Origin: Aquitalea pelogenes
GTDB taxonomy: Bacteria > Pseudomonadota > Gammaproteobacteria > Burkholderiales > Chromobacteriaceae
Direction: 5' to 3'
DNA length: 64,000 bases
Assembly: GCF_001515305.1 (NCBI RefSeq)
Contig: NZ_LNQV01000025.1
Span: 1 to 64,000 of the forward strand
The stretch's first letter is position 1; every line of letters begins with the position of its first letter. The translations under genes were made by a program, and so were the position numbers. Positions 34,735 through 43,119 of this stretch are shown in pieces. The notes under the pieces were generated by a model. It was not told the DNA's origin. It did not search any database and saw nothing but the letters and a program-made list of their open reading frames with translations.

Positions 34735-36246
34735 ATGTCGATAAAGAAGAAACTGACCCGGCACCTGCAGCAAGGGGTGGTGGGTTTTCCGGTGGCGCTG
34801 GCCAGTTCGGTCGGCGTGGTGATGGCCAGCCCGGTCATCCTTACCGTTACCAGCGGTTTTGGCATGGCGGGCAGCACCTTTGCCCTGGCCATGCTGATTG
34901 CCTTTATCATGATGCAGGCGCAGGCCACCACCTTTGCCGAAGCGGCCTCGATGATGCCGACGTCCGGTGCTGTCTACGATTACATATCCTGCGGGCTGGG
35001 GCGCTTCTGGGCGATTACCGGCACCATTTCCGCTTATCTGCTGGTGCATGTGTTTGCCGGCACGGCGGAAACCATCCTGTCCGGCATCATGGCGCTGGTG
35101 AACTTTGAACACCTCAACACCATGCTGGAGCACAGTGGTACTTCCTGGATGGTGGGGGTGGGTCTGGTGGTGCTGTTCGGCATCCTCAATGCGCTGGGCG
35201 TCACCATTTTCGGCAAGGCAGAAATTATCCTCACCTTCGTGATGTGGGCCACGCTTACCGTGTTCGGCATCATCGGCCTCATCAAGGCCCCGGCCGTGTC
35301 GCTGCAAGGCTGGTTCGGCAGCCCGCTGGACCTGAGCGACGCCAGTGGCGTGCTCAGCCTGATCGGCATGGCCATGTTCATGTTTGTCGGTTTCGAGCTG
35401 GTGACCCCGCTGGCCCCGGAGCTGAGAAACGCCGGCCGCAATATTCCGCGTGCCGCCAAGCTGGGCCTGACCGGCGTGGCCGTCACCATGGCCATCTACG
35501 GTGCGGCCATGGTGCATCAGGTGGCCAATGTGGCGATGGACCCGAAAAATCCCGCCGGCCCGCATTTGCTGGATACCCCGATGGCGATTCCGGCCTTTGC
35601 CGATCAGGTGATGGGCCCCTTCGGCAAGATCTGGCTGGGTATCGGCCTGCTGTTTGCCGGTGCGGCCACCATCAATACCCTGATTGCCGCACTGCCGCGC
35701 ATCCTGTACGGCATGGCGGTGGATGGTGCGCTGCCCAAGGCGTTTACCTATCTGCACCCGCGTTTCAAGACGCCGCTGGTGGGCATTCTGGTGGCGGTGC
35801 TCATTCCCTGCGTCCATGCCTGGTTCATTCAGGGTGATCTGGACCGCATCATGCCGCTGGTGCTGGCGGCGGTATGTGCCTGGGGTGTGGCTTATCTGCT
35901 GGTGAATCTGGCCATTGTCCGTCTGCGCTTCACCCGGCCGGATTTCCCGCGGGCCTATCGCTCGCCCTGGTTCCCGCTGCCGCAGATCGTGTCTTCGGTG
36001 GGCATCCTGATTGCCATCTGGTACATCACTCCGCCGGGCATGCACCCGCGGGACATCTATCTGCCCTTTGGCATCATGCTGGGTCTGACTGCGCTGTATG
36101 CACTGGTGTGGACCGTGTTTGTCCAGAAGGTGAACCCCTTCCGTGCCGTGGCCATAGAAGACATTCTGGCCGAGGAGTTCGGCAAGGTGGGCGGCCATGC
36201 TTCGCTGATCGACGAGGAGCTCAAGCGTGTTGCCTCTGGTGCTTGA
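34735..36246 (+). CDS. APC-superfamily amino acid/amine permease
   Basis: 503 residues, about 12 membrane helices. The start (GFPVALASSVGVVMASPVIL) and the segment FAEAASMMPTSGAVYDYISCGLGRF are APC hallmarks, as is FVGFELVTPLAPELRNAGRNIPRA. A strong AGGAGG lies 8 bases before the ATG. It follows the regulator in the amine module and overlaps the DUF3156 gene. I infer uptake of an arylalkylamine or aromatic amino acid; specificity cannot be read from sequence. Confidence 0.83.
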   Translation: MSIKKKLTRHLQQGVVGFPVALASSVGVVMASPVILTVTSGFGMAGSTFALAMLIAFIMMQAQATTFAEAASMMPTSGAVYDYISCGLGRFWAITGTISAYLLVHVFAGTAETILSGIMALVNFEHLNTMLEHSGTSWMVGVGLVVLFGILNALGVTIFGKAEIILTFVMWATLTVFGIIGLIKAPAVSLQGWFGSPLDLSDASGVLSLIGMAMFMFVGFELVTPLAPELRNAGRNIPRAAKLGLTGVAVTMAIYGAAMVHQVANVAMDPKNPAGPHLLDTPMAIPAFADQVMGPFGKIWLGIGLLFAGAATINTLIAALPRILYGMAVDGALPKAFTYLHPRFKTPLVGILVAVLIPCVHAWFIQGDLDRIMPLVLAAVCAWGVAYLLVNLAIVRLRFTRPDFPRAYRSPWFPLPQIVSSVGILIAIWYITPPGMHPRDIYLPFGIMLGLTALYALVWTVFVQKVNPFRAVAIEDILAEEFGKVGGHASLIDEELKRVASGA

Positions 36247-36817
36247 GCGGCTGTGGCAGCCGCGCCAGCCACGTGCTTACCGGCCGGGGGCAACCCTGGC
36301 CAGGCTGGCGCAGGACCTGAACGGGCTGGAAGTGGTCGGTGCGGAAGAGGGCTGTCCGGCTTACCGCTTGCCTGCTGCGGACTGGTCTTTCCGGGTGGAG
36401 GAGCGGGTGGAAAGCCAGTTCCTGTTGCATACCGTCAGTTGCTGCTTTGTACTGGCACTGCCGGGCAGTGCGCCATCCGGTCCGTCCCGGCTGCAACTGC
36501 AGCACCGCGGTAACTGGCAGCGCAGTGGTTTTGCCTGTCTGCGCCGCGAAGGGGATGGCGCAGCGCTGGCGGCCTTGATGGCCTTGTTGCAGCAGGACCG
36601 CGACTTGCACACCGCGCTGATGCCGCTGGATTTCAAGCGTTGTGAACTGATTGCGGATGAGCAGGGCTGGCGGCTGGAAATAGAACATTTTGCCGCCAGT
36701 GAAGTGGTGGGCAGTTTCCCGCCTTTTCGCCGCTATATCCGTCTGTTGTCCACACAAAAGCTGGCCCTGCTGGCGGTGATGGCGGCGGTGCGGCGAGTGG
36801 TGGCCGGCGCGGGCTGA
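36227..36817 (+). CDS. DUF3156-family protein
   Basis: 196 residues starting at GTG 36227, with GAGGAG 8 bases upstream inside the permease gene (20-base overlap). The pattern (LQLQHRGNWQRSGFACLRREGDG, SFPPFRRYIRLLSTQKLALLAVM) fits DUF3156 proteins. There is no signal peptide or long membrane segment. Overlap with the APC gene suggests a linked, perhaps accessory, role in amine uptake or use. Function unknown. Confidence 0.65.
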   Translation: MLPLVLERLWQPRQPRAYRPGATLARLAQDLNGLEVVGAEEGCPAYRLPAADWSFRVEERVESQFLLHTVSCCFVLALPGSAPSGPSRLQLQHRGNWQRSGFACLRREGDGAALAALMALLQQDRDLHTALMPLDFKRCELIADEQGWRLEIEHFAASEVVGSFPPFRRYIRLLSTQKLALLAVMAAVRRVVAGAG

Positions 36818-36889
36818 TTTTTACGCGGTAAAACAGTACACAGTATGCCCCGGCATTACGCCGGGGCCTGTTGCATTCAGTCTCTGGTG

Positions 36890-37372
36890 TCAGCGGTCCG
36901 CTTCGGTCAGCAGCGCCTTGTCCTCGCTCAGCGCCACGGGGGCTGGCAGTTGCTCCAGTTCATTCAGCAGGCTGATCAGCAGTTCCAGTTTTTCCTCGCC
37001 AAAATGCGCTTCTATCTGCCGATAGCAGGCGTTGGACAGTGGCGCGACTTCACGTGTCAGTTGGCGGCCTTCCTTGGACAAGGACACGATCAGGCGGCGG
37101 CTATCCACCTTGTCGCGGCTGCGGTGAATCAGGCCGGCCTTTTCCATGCGCACCAGAATGCCGGTGAGGCTGGGGGACAGGATGCAGGCCAGGTCGGCAA
37201 TCACCCCGGCTTCCATTTCGCCGCGGTCATCCAGCAGGCGCAGAATGCGCCATTGCTGTTCGGTCAGCCCCACACTGTTGAGCAAGGGGCGAAAATAAGC
37301 CATGACGGCTTCACGGGCGCGCAGCAAGTGCTGCGGCAGACGGTGCTGGTGTTGTGCGCTGGAAGTTGGCAT
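36890..37372 (-). CDS. hpaR: HPA operon repressor HpaR, MarR family
   Basis: 160-residue MarR regulator similar to E. coli HpaR: LLRAREAVMAYFRPLLNSVGLTEQQWRILRLL, DLACILSPSLTGILVRMEKAGLI and RRLIVSLSKEGRQL form the winged helix. HpaR represses the meta-cleavage operon until HPA-type compounds bind. An inverted repeat TTAATATCTTAA at 37400 in its own promoter and similar ones at four other promoters suggest autoregulation and a shared regulon. Convergent with the DUF3156 gene. Confidence 0.93.
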   Translation of the reverse strand: MPTSSAQHQHRLPQHLLRAREAVMAYFRPLLNSVGLTEQQWRILRLLDDRGEMEAGVIADLACILSPSLTGILVRMEKAGLIHRSRDKVDSRRLIVSLSKEGRQLTREVAPLSNACYRQIEAHFGEEKLELLISLLNELEQLPAPVALSEDKALLTEADR

Positions 37373-37399
37373 GCGATTCAGGATGGCGGATCAATGTGA

Positions 37400-37411
37400 T
37401 TAATATCTTAA
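37400..37411. promoter_or_regulatory. Candidate HpaR autoregulatory operator
   Basis: TTAATATCTTAA lies 28 bases before the hpaR start. Same pattern as the copy at the hpaG1 promoter. Confidence 0.55.
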
Positions 37412-37564
37412 CATTCTGAGCGCCTGTTCCCAAGTCGCCATCTGCCATTTGCCCGGCACCATGTGGGCCACATGCAGACGCGGCTCCTCCATCTGGTGGA
37501 TGGGGGAAGATGGCTGGCCTGCCTACACTGTGCTTTCCCGTTCTTATTTCAGGAAGGAAAGCAG

Positions 37565-38355
37565 ATGGCAGCTCAAGCCAAAACCGTGGTGATTACCGGT
37601 GCCGGCAGTGGCATAGGCGCAGCCTGCGCCGCATTGCTGGCAGCTGACGGCGTGCAGCTGGTGTTGATTGGCCGTCGTGCGGCACCCGTGCAGCAGCTGG
37701 CCGCGCAATACGGTGCGCTGGCACTGGCGGGTGATGCAGCGGACAGCACGCTTTGGCCGGACTGGCTGGCGCATATCCGTCAACGCTTTGGCGCCATTGA
37801 TGGCCTGCTGTGTTGCGCCGGTGGCCTGGGCATGGGCAGTGCGCTGCAAACGGATGACGCCGCGTGGCAGGCCGCCATGCGTGCCAATCTGGATACCGCT
37901 TTTGTTGCCGCACGGGCATGTCTGCCGGATTTGATCGCCAGCCGGGGTGCCATGGTGCTGCTGGCTTCGATAGCCTCACTGGCCGCCGGGCCGGAGGTGT
38001 GTGGCTATACCACCGCCAAGCATGCGCTGATTGGCCTCACCCGTTCGCTGCGCGTGATTACGGCCCGCACGGGGTAAGGGTGAACGCGGTCTGCCCCGGC
38101 TGGGTGAAAACGCCGATGGCGGATGAAGAAATGCAGCCGTTGATGCAACAGTATGGCGACAGTCTGGATGAGGCCTATGCCCGGGTGACGGCGGATGTTC
38201 CCTTGCGACGGGTTGCCGCACCGGAGGAAATCGCCAGCATCTGTCGCTTCCTGCTGTCGGAGCAGGCCAGCATCATCACTGGCGCGGCCATTGTGGCTGA
38301 TGGCGGCTCCAGCATTGTCGATGTGCCTACCCTGGCTTTCAACACACTGTCCTGA
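37565..38355 (+). pseudogene. Short-chain dehydrogenase, one frameshift
   Basis: SDR oxidoreductase. Rossmann motif TGAGSGIG at the N-terminus, CCAGG near residue 87, catalytic YTTAK, and the second-frame continuation ARDYGPHGVRVNAVCPGWVKTPM. The frame breaks near 38055: GLTRSL should be followed by ARDYG, and one added base restores a 263-residue protein with normal ends. Start 37565 has AGGAAGGAAAG upstream. Substrate unknown; it may serve the amine/HPA region by redox of a side-chain hydroxyl or carbonyl. Probably intact in the organism if the indel is a sequence error. Confidence 0.8.
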
Positions 38356-38380
38356 GTACAGTTGCAATTGGATTCAATGA

Positions 38381-38407
38381 ACAACACCGCCTATATGGCG
38401 GTGTTGT
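38381..38407. terminator. Hairpin between convergent SDR genes
   Basis: An 11-bp perfect stem (38381-38391 with 38397-38407), TATAT loop. No real T run on either side, so intrinsic termination is only moderately supported. Confidence 0.5.
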
Positions 38408-38430
38408 CGTTTGCTGTGCCACCAATCGAT

Positions 38431-39209
38431 TCAGTGCAGCGCCGCCGTGCTTTCCGGCAAGGTGGCACCGCCGTCCACGATGATGGTTTGCCCGGTGATG
38501 TAGGCTGCGGCATCCGAGGCCAGAAACAGCATGGTGGCGGCAATGTCCATCGGCTCGCCCAGTCGCCCCAGTGGAATGTTGCGGGCGATGGCGGCATTCA
38601 GCTTGTCATCGCCCAGATTATCCATGGCCGGGGTGCGGATCATGCCCGGCTCCACGCCGTTGACGGTGATGCCATCGCCCGCCAGTTCCAGCGCGGCCGC
38701 ACGGATGAAGCCATTGACCCCTGCCTTGGAAGCGGCATAGTGCGCCAGCCCCGGATAGGCAACCCGCGGGCCGGTCACCGAGGAAGTCACCAGCATGCGC
38801 CCGCCACCTTGCGCGCGCATGGCGGGCAGGGCGGCCTGACTCAGCCAGAACAGCGCCTGCAGATTCACCGCCAGCGTTCGTTGCAGCAGGGGTGGGGTGA
38901 TGTCGGTAAACGCAGTGAGCGGGAAATAGGCTGCGTTGTGGATCAGCACATCCAGCCGGCCATATTCTGCCAGCACCTGCGCCACCAGTGCGGTGGCCTG
39001 TTCCGGCTCGGCCAGATCGCACTGGCAGGCGCTGGCCTTCAAGCCCTGCGCCCGCAAGCTGGCGGACATGGACTGGGCTGTTTCTCCCTGCATATCCGCC
39101 ACCACCACCGTAGCCGCGTGGCGGGCAAACAGCTGGCTGATGGCGGCACCTATGCCTTGTGCGCCGCCGGTCACCAAGACCACTTTGCCGGCAAATCGAA
39201 GTTCAGCAT
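38431..39209 (-). pseudogene. Short-chain dehydrogenase, frameshift near start
   Basis: SDR oxidoreductase with VVLVTGGAQGIGAA, LIHNAAY, catalytic Ser in LVTSSVTG, YAASKAG and C-terminal ITGQTIIVDGGA. The only plausible start, ATG 39209 with GGAG 7 bases upstream and 12 bases after the moaF stop, reads MLNFDL and then leaves the SDR frame near 39193-39196. One added base gives MLNFD(F/L)AGKVVLVTGG, 259 residues, typical for the family. The alternative in-frame ATG at 39327 would lie about 100 bases inside moaF and add an unrelated tail. Confidence 0.78.
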
Positions 39210-39223
39210 GGCTGTGCTCCGGC

Positions 39224-40051
39224 TTACAGTGCGTGGCTGGTGTGGTTGAGAATCTGCGTGATGGCACCCACCGGGAAGTTGGACAGCGCGCTAAAGTCGT
39301 TGCCCTGGTAGCCGAAGATCTTGCCATCGGTTTTCAGCTGTTGCAGGTCGATCAGCACCACGCCCAGCGTGGGGACAATCTTTTCCCGCCACACAAACAG
39401 ATAAAGCTGCTCTGCCAGCTTGAAGTAATGGCAGCGGTCCACATCGGCCAGCCCTTGCTCCACCCCTTGCAGGCACTGCCAGGTATAGAAGTGGCTGTTC
39501 AGATAAATGTGTTCGTAGCATTCGGTGGGGCTGTAACGGTACTGGTTGCGCAGGCCGATCAACTCGTCGGTGCTGTGGTGCAGCGCGCTGTGTGCTGTCA
39601 CCGGCTGGTCGATGCAGCCATGGGCAAAGCGGCAGTCCACGGCGGTCAGCGCCTCACCGGCCAATACTCGGCTGAAGGCGGAACGGGCGACATCTTCCGC
39701 CTGTGGCAGCACACCGGCCACGGCAGTGAACAGGCCATGTGCCAGATCCAGTACCAGGCTGAGTGAATGCCCGTGCTGCCCTTCCGGCAGGAAATCCAGC
39801 AACACGATATCGGGACGCAGGCTGCTGGCGCGGTAGCGGCCCTGGCCGCTGAAGCCTGCGGCCTCTCCGTCGGTCAATGCCGTCAGCTGGCAGTCTGCGG
39901 TATTCACTTGCAAGTGGGCACGGCTGCCATCGGCAAAATGCAGTTGCAGCTGACGGCCCTGCAGCAGCGGGCTGAAAGGCAGGATGTGGCTGTCCGGGGC
40001 AAAGCCATCGGCCAGATCACCGACCGGGATGAAAACGGGTTGATTGCTCAT
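39224..40051 (-). CDS. moaF: MoaF-family protein
   Basis: 275 residues with two lipocalin-like halves: N-terminal about 10-120 (LLQGRQLQLHFADGSRAHLQV) and C-terminal about 150-270 (YRYSPTECYEHIYLNSHFYTWQCL, FKLAEQLYLFVWREKIVPT). Start 40051 has AGGAG 5 bases upstream. MoaF was, to my knowledge, named in the Klebsiella monoamine (moa) regulon, and databases often label it wrongly as molybdenum cofactor related. Its location beside two SDR genes and the amine/HPA region agrees with an aromatic-amine role. Biochemical function unknown. Confidence 0.75.
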   Translation of the reverse strand: MSNQPVFIPVGDLADGFAPDSHILPFSPLLQGRQLQLHFADGSRAHLQVNTADCQLTALTDGEAAGFSGQGRYRASSLRPDIVLLDFLPEGQHGHSLSLVLDLAHGLFTAVAGVLPQAEDVARSAFSRVLAGEALTAVDCRFAHGCIDQPVTAHSALHHSTDELIGLRNQYRYSPTECYEHIYLNSHFYTWQCLQGVEQGLADVDRCHYFKLAEQLYLFVWREKIVPTLGVVLIDLQQLKTDGKIFGYQGNDFSALSNFPVGAITQILNHTSHAL

Positions 40052-40141
40052 GCTGCGCTCCTGATGAGGGTGGGTGTGGGCGCAGTGTGCAGTGGGCTTG
40101 GGCAGGCAACCATCCACCGTATGGTGGAGCCATGCATGCAA

Positions 40142-40174
40142 ACAGGGCGCTGTCCCGGCAGGAGAGCGCCCTGT
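40142..40174 (-). terminator. Possible fabI terminator
   Basis: A 10-bp stem (40142-40151 with 40165-40174), 13-base loop, between fabI and moaF on the minus strand. The T tract is very short. Confidence 0.4.
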
Positions 40175-40231
40175 AATGCTTATCCCGTCAGTAAACCAAA
40201 GCTGAGGAGATGTGCGATGAAAGCTGCGGAA

Positions 40232-41020
40232 TCAGGCGTCCGGCACGTTCATCGAGTTGATGCTGAAGCCGGCGTCCACATAGGTGATTTCGCCGGTGAT
40301 GCCGGAGGACAGGTCCGACAGCAGGAAGGCAGCGGTGTTGCCCACTTCTTCGGTGGTCACATTGCGGCGCAGACAGGATTGGCCGGCAGCAATGGACAGC
40401 AGCTTGGAGAAGCCGGAAATGCCGGCAGCAGCCAGGGTCTTGATCGGGCCGGCGGACAGGCCGTTCACACGGATGCCGTCCTTGCCCAGGCTGGCAGCCA
40501 TGAAGCGTACCGATGCTTCCAGGCTGGCCTTGGCCAGACCCATCACATTGTAGTTGGGGATGGCACGTACCGCGCCCAGGTAGGACAGGGTCAGCAGGGC
40601 GCCGTTACGGCCTTGCATCATCGGGCGGGCAGCCTTGGCCAGTGCCGGGAAGCTGTAGGACGACACATCATGTGCAGTCTGGAATGCTTCGCGGCTCAGT
40701 GCGTCCAGGAAGTCGCCTTCCAGCGATTCGCGCGGGGCGAAGGCAATGGCGTGTACCAGGCCGTCCAGGCCGTCCCACTGTTTGCCCAGGTCGACAAACA
40801 GCTGGTTGATTTCATCGTCGCTTTGTACATCGCAGCGGAACACCAGTTCGCTGCCAAAATCCTTGGCCATTTCACGTACACGATCTTCCAGCTTGTCCAC
40901 CACATAGGTGAATGCCAGCTCGGCACCTTCGCGGTGGCAGGCTTGAGCGATGCCGTAAGCGATGGAGCGGTTGGAGATCATGCCGGTAATCAGAATTTTT
41001 TTGCCTTGCAGAAAGCCCAT
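40232..41020 (-). CDS. fabI: Enoyl-ACP reductase FabI
   Basis: 262-residue NADH-dependent enoyl-[acyl-carrier-protein] reductase of fatty acid synthesis. [25 protein letters not shown] at the N-terminus, [10 protein letters not shown], and the catalytic Tyr-(x)6-Lys in [13 protein letters not shown] are the FabI signature. The C-terminus [15 protein letters not shown] is typical. Start 41020 has AGGA upstream. Single gene. Confidence 0.96.
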   Translation of the reverse strand: MGFLQGKKILITGMISNRSIAYGIAQACHREGAELAFTYVVDKLEDRVREMAKDFGSELVFRCDVQSDDEINQLFVDLGKQWDGLDGLVHAIAFAPRESLEGDFLDALSREAFQTAHDVSSYSFPALAKAARPMMQGRNGALLTLSYLGAVRAIPNYNVMGLAKASLEASVRFMAASLGKDGIRVNGLSAGPIKTLAAAGISGFSKLLSIAAGQSCLRRNVTTEEVGNTAAFLLSDLSSGITGEITYVDAGFSINSMNVPDA

Positions 41021-41329
41021 TTGGAGTCCTTCTTGGTAGAAACAGGGGGGCATTATACCCAAGCCTGCGCTACGCTGTCGTGGGGATTGTCCTACAGCCT
41101 GCCTTCATGACACGGGCAGGTGCTCGGAAAAAGGTTTATATCGTGGTAACAAGCGGTAAATCGGAATCAGACTGCATTCCGTCACCATGCTGAAACAGGC
41201 TATTCTAGCCACGATGAATCTTAAAATCCTGTCACTGCGGCAGCTGATGCACGGCACCGGCCTGTCCGGACAGGGATAAAAGCCACAATGATAAGCTAGT
41301 CATGATCAATTCGTAAGCCGTACAACAAG
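41021..41329. other. fabI-yejA divergent intergenic region
   Basis: 309 bases with no gene seen. A 14-bp perfect palindrome CCTGTCCGGACAGG lies at 41261-41274, 56 bases before yejA, a possible operator. Confidence 0.5.
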
Positions 41330-43117
41330 ATGAAACACTTACATTGCTTGGGGGTGATGCTGCTGCTGTGGGCGTGCAGCAGCATGGCTGCGCCGTCTCA
41401 GGCGCTGGGCTATGTGCCGAAATATGCGGCAGGCTTTACACATTTTGACTACGTCAATCCGTCTGCGCCCAAGGGCGGGCGGCTGGTGTTGCCGGCACAA
41501 GGCAGTTTTGACACGCTCAACCCTTTCTCGCTCAAGGGCGACAAGGCCGATGGGATAGAGGCCCTGACGCTGGATACCCTGGGGGTGAACAGCGAGGACG
41601 AACCTTACAGCTGCTATGGCTTGCTGGCGGACGACATGCAGCTGGCACCAGACAAGCTGTCCGTGCGTTTTCATCTGAATGCACAGGCCCGTTTTGCCAA
41701 CGGTCAGCCGGTGCAGGCCGCCGATGTGGTGGCTTCCTTCAATACCCTCACCCGCGACCGCAGCGCTGCTCCCCTGTACCGGCTGTACTGGGCGGATGTG
41801 AAGCAAGCACTGGCGCTGGATGCCAACACCGTGCGTTTTGATTTCAAGCGCAAGAATTCCGAACTGCACATGATTCTGTGCCAGTTGCCGGTGTTTTCCA
41901 GGCAGTGGATTCCCGCTGGCAAGACGCTGGCCGACATGGTACTGGTGCCGCCTGTCGGTTCCGGCCCTTATGTGCTGAGCCAATACCAGCTGGGCAAGAA
42001 CATCCGTTTTCAGCGCAATCCGCACTATTGGGCGGCCAATTTGCCGGTACGGCGTGGCATGTTCAATTTTGACGAAGTCGGCTACCGCTATTACCAGGAT
42101 GAAACCGCCCGGCTGGAGGCCTTCAAGGCCGGCGAGTTTGATGTTTCGGCCGAAAACATGGCCAAGCAGTGGGCGCGTGGCTATATCGGCCCCAAGTTCG
42201 ACGATGGCCGCATCGTCAAGAAAGTGCTGCCGCATCAGCGCTCTGCCGGCATGCAGGGCTTTGTGTTCAATCTGCGGCGGCCACAGTTTGCCGACAAACG
42301 CCTGCGCCAGGCCATCAGTCTGGCTTTTGACTTCGAATGGGCCAATCGCAACCTGTTTTATGGCCAGTACCGCCGCAGCAACAGTTTTTTCACCAATAGC
42401 GAGCTGGCTGCCAGCGGCCTGCCCGGGCCGGATGAGCTGAAGCTGCTGGAACCGCTGCGCGAGAAGCTGGACCCGGCAGTATTCGGCCTGCCGGTGGAAC
42501 CTCCCTTCACTGACGGACGTTATGGCATCCGCCGCAATCTGCGCGAGGCGCGTCAGCTGCTGTTCGAGGCAGGCTGGCGCTATGAGGGTGGCAAGCTGGT
42601 GGATCACATGGGCCGCCCGTTGCGCATCGAATTTCTGACCTATTCCAAGGTATACGACCGGGTGGCCAGCGGCTGGCAGCAGAATCTGGCCAAGCTGGGC
42701 ATCACCCTGACCGTGCGGGTGGTGGACCCGGCCATCTACCAGCGGCGGCTGAATGATTTTGACTACGACATGACCGTGGTGGTGTACGGCGCCAGCAACA
42801 GCCCGGGTAACGAACAGCTGGACTTCCACAGCTGCCAGGCGGCACAGACACCCGGCTCGCAAAACTGGGCCGGGCTGTGCGACCCGGCAGTGGAGGCCTT
42901 GCTGCCGCAATTCCAGCACTTTGCCAGCCGGCAGCAGCTGCTTGCCGCCAGCCATGCACTGGACCGCGTGCTGCGTGCCGGCTATTACCTGGTGCCCAAC
43001 TGGAATCTGCCGTATCACCGCATGGCCTGGTGGAACCGCTTTGGCCAACCGGCCAGGCTGCCGCTGTATTACAGCCCGACCACGTGGGCCATCGAAACCT
43101 GGTGGGAGAAAAAATAA
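41330..43117 (+). CDS. yejA: Peptide ABC transporter binding protein YejA
   Basis: 595-residue SBP family 5 periplasmic binding protein. The N-terminal signal (MKHLHCLGVMLLLWAC) precedes ALGYVPKYAAGFTHFDYVNP and PKGGRLVLPAQGSFDTLNPFSLKG, typical of YejA. WAC could be a lipobox or part of a Sec signal. YejABEF imports peptides, in E. coli including microcin C. The yejB start is 3 bases after the stop. The ribosome-binding site is weak. Confidence 0.92.
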   Translation: MKHLHCLGVMLLLWACSSMAAPSQALGYVPKYAAGFTHFDYVNPSAPKGGRLVLPAQGSFDTLNPFSLKGDKADGIEALTLDTLGVNSEDEPYSCYGLLADDMQLAPDKLSVRFHLNAQARFANGQPVQAADVVASFNTLTRDRSAAPLYRLYWADVKQALALDANTVRFDFKRKNSELHMILCQLPVFSRQWIPAGKTLADMVLVPPVGSGPYVLSQYQLGKNIRFQRNPHYWAANLPVRRGMFNFDEVGYRYYQDETARLEAFKAGEFDVSAENMAKQWARGYIGPKFDDGRIVKKVLPHQRSAGMQGFVFNLRRPQFADKRLRQAISLAFDFEWANRNLFYGQYRRSNSFFTNSELAASGLPGPDELKLLEPLREKLDPAVFGLPVEPPFTDGRYGIRRNLREARQLLFEAGWRYEGGKLVDHMGRPLRIEFLTYSKVYDRVASGWQQNLAKLGITLTVRVVDPAIYQRRLNDFDYDMTVVVYGASNSPGNEQLDFHSCQAAQTPGSQNWAGLCDPAVEALLPQFQHFASRQQLLAASHALDRVLRAGYYLVPNWNLPYHRMAWWNRFGQPARLPLYYSPTTWAIETWWEKK

Positions 43118-43119
43118 GC

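Noticed and set aside
34708-36198. 496-residue minus-strand frame opposite the permease, His/Gly-rich
   Set aside because: Low complexity and opposite a gene with a strong ribosome-binding site and 12 helices.
39210-39327. Upstream ATG giving a longer SDR
   Set aside because: It lies about 100 bases inside moaF and adds an unrelated tail. A one-base deletion after ATG 39209 explains the frame better.
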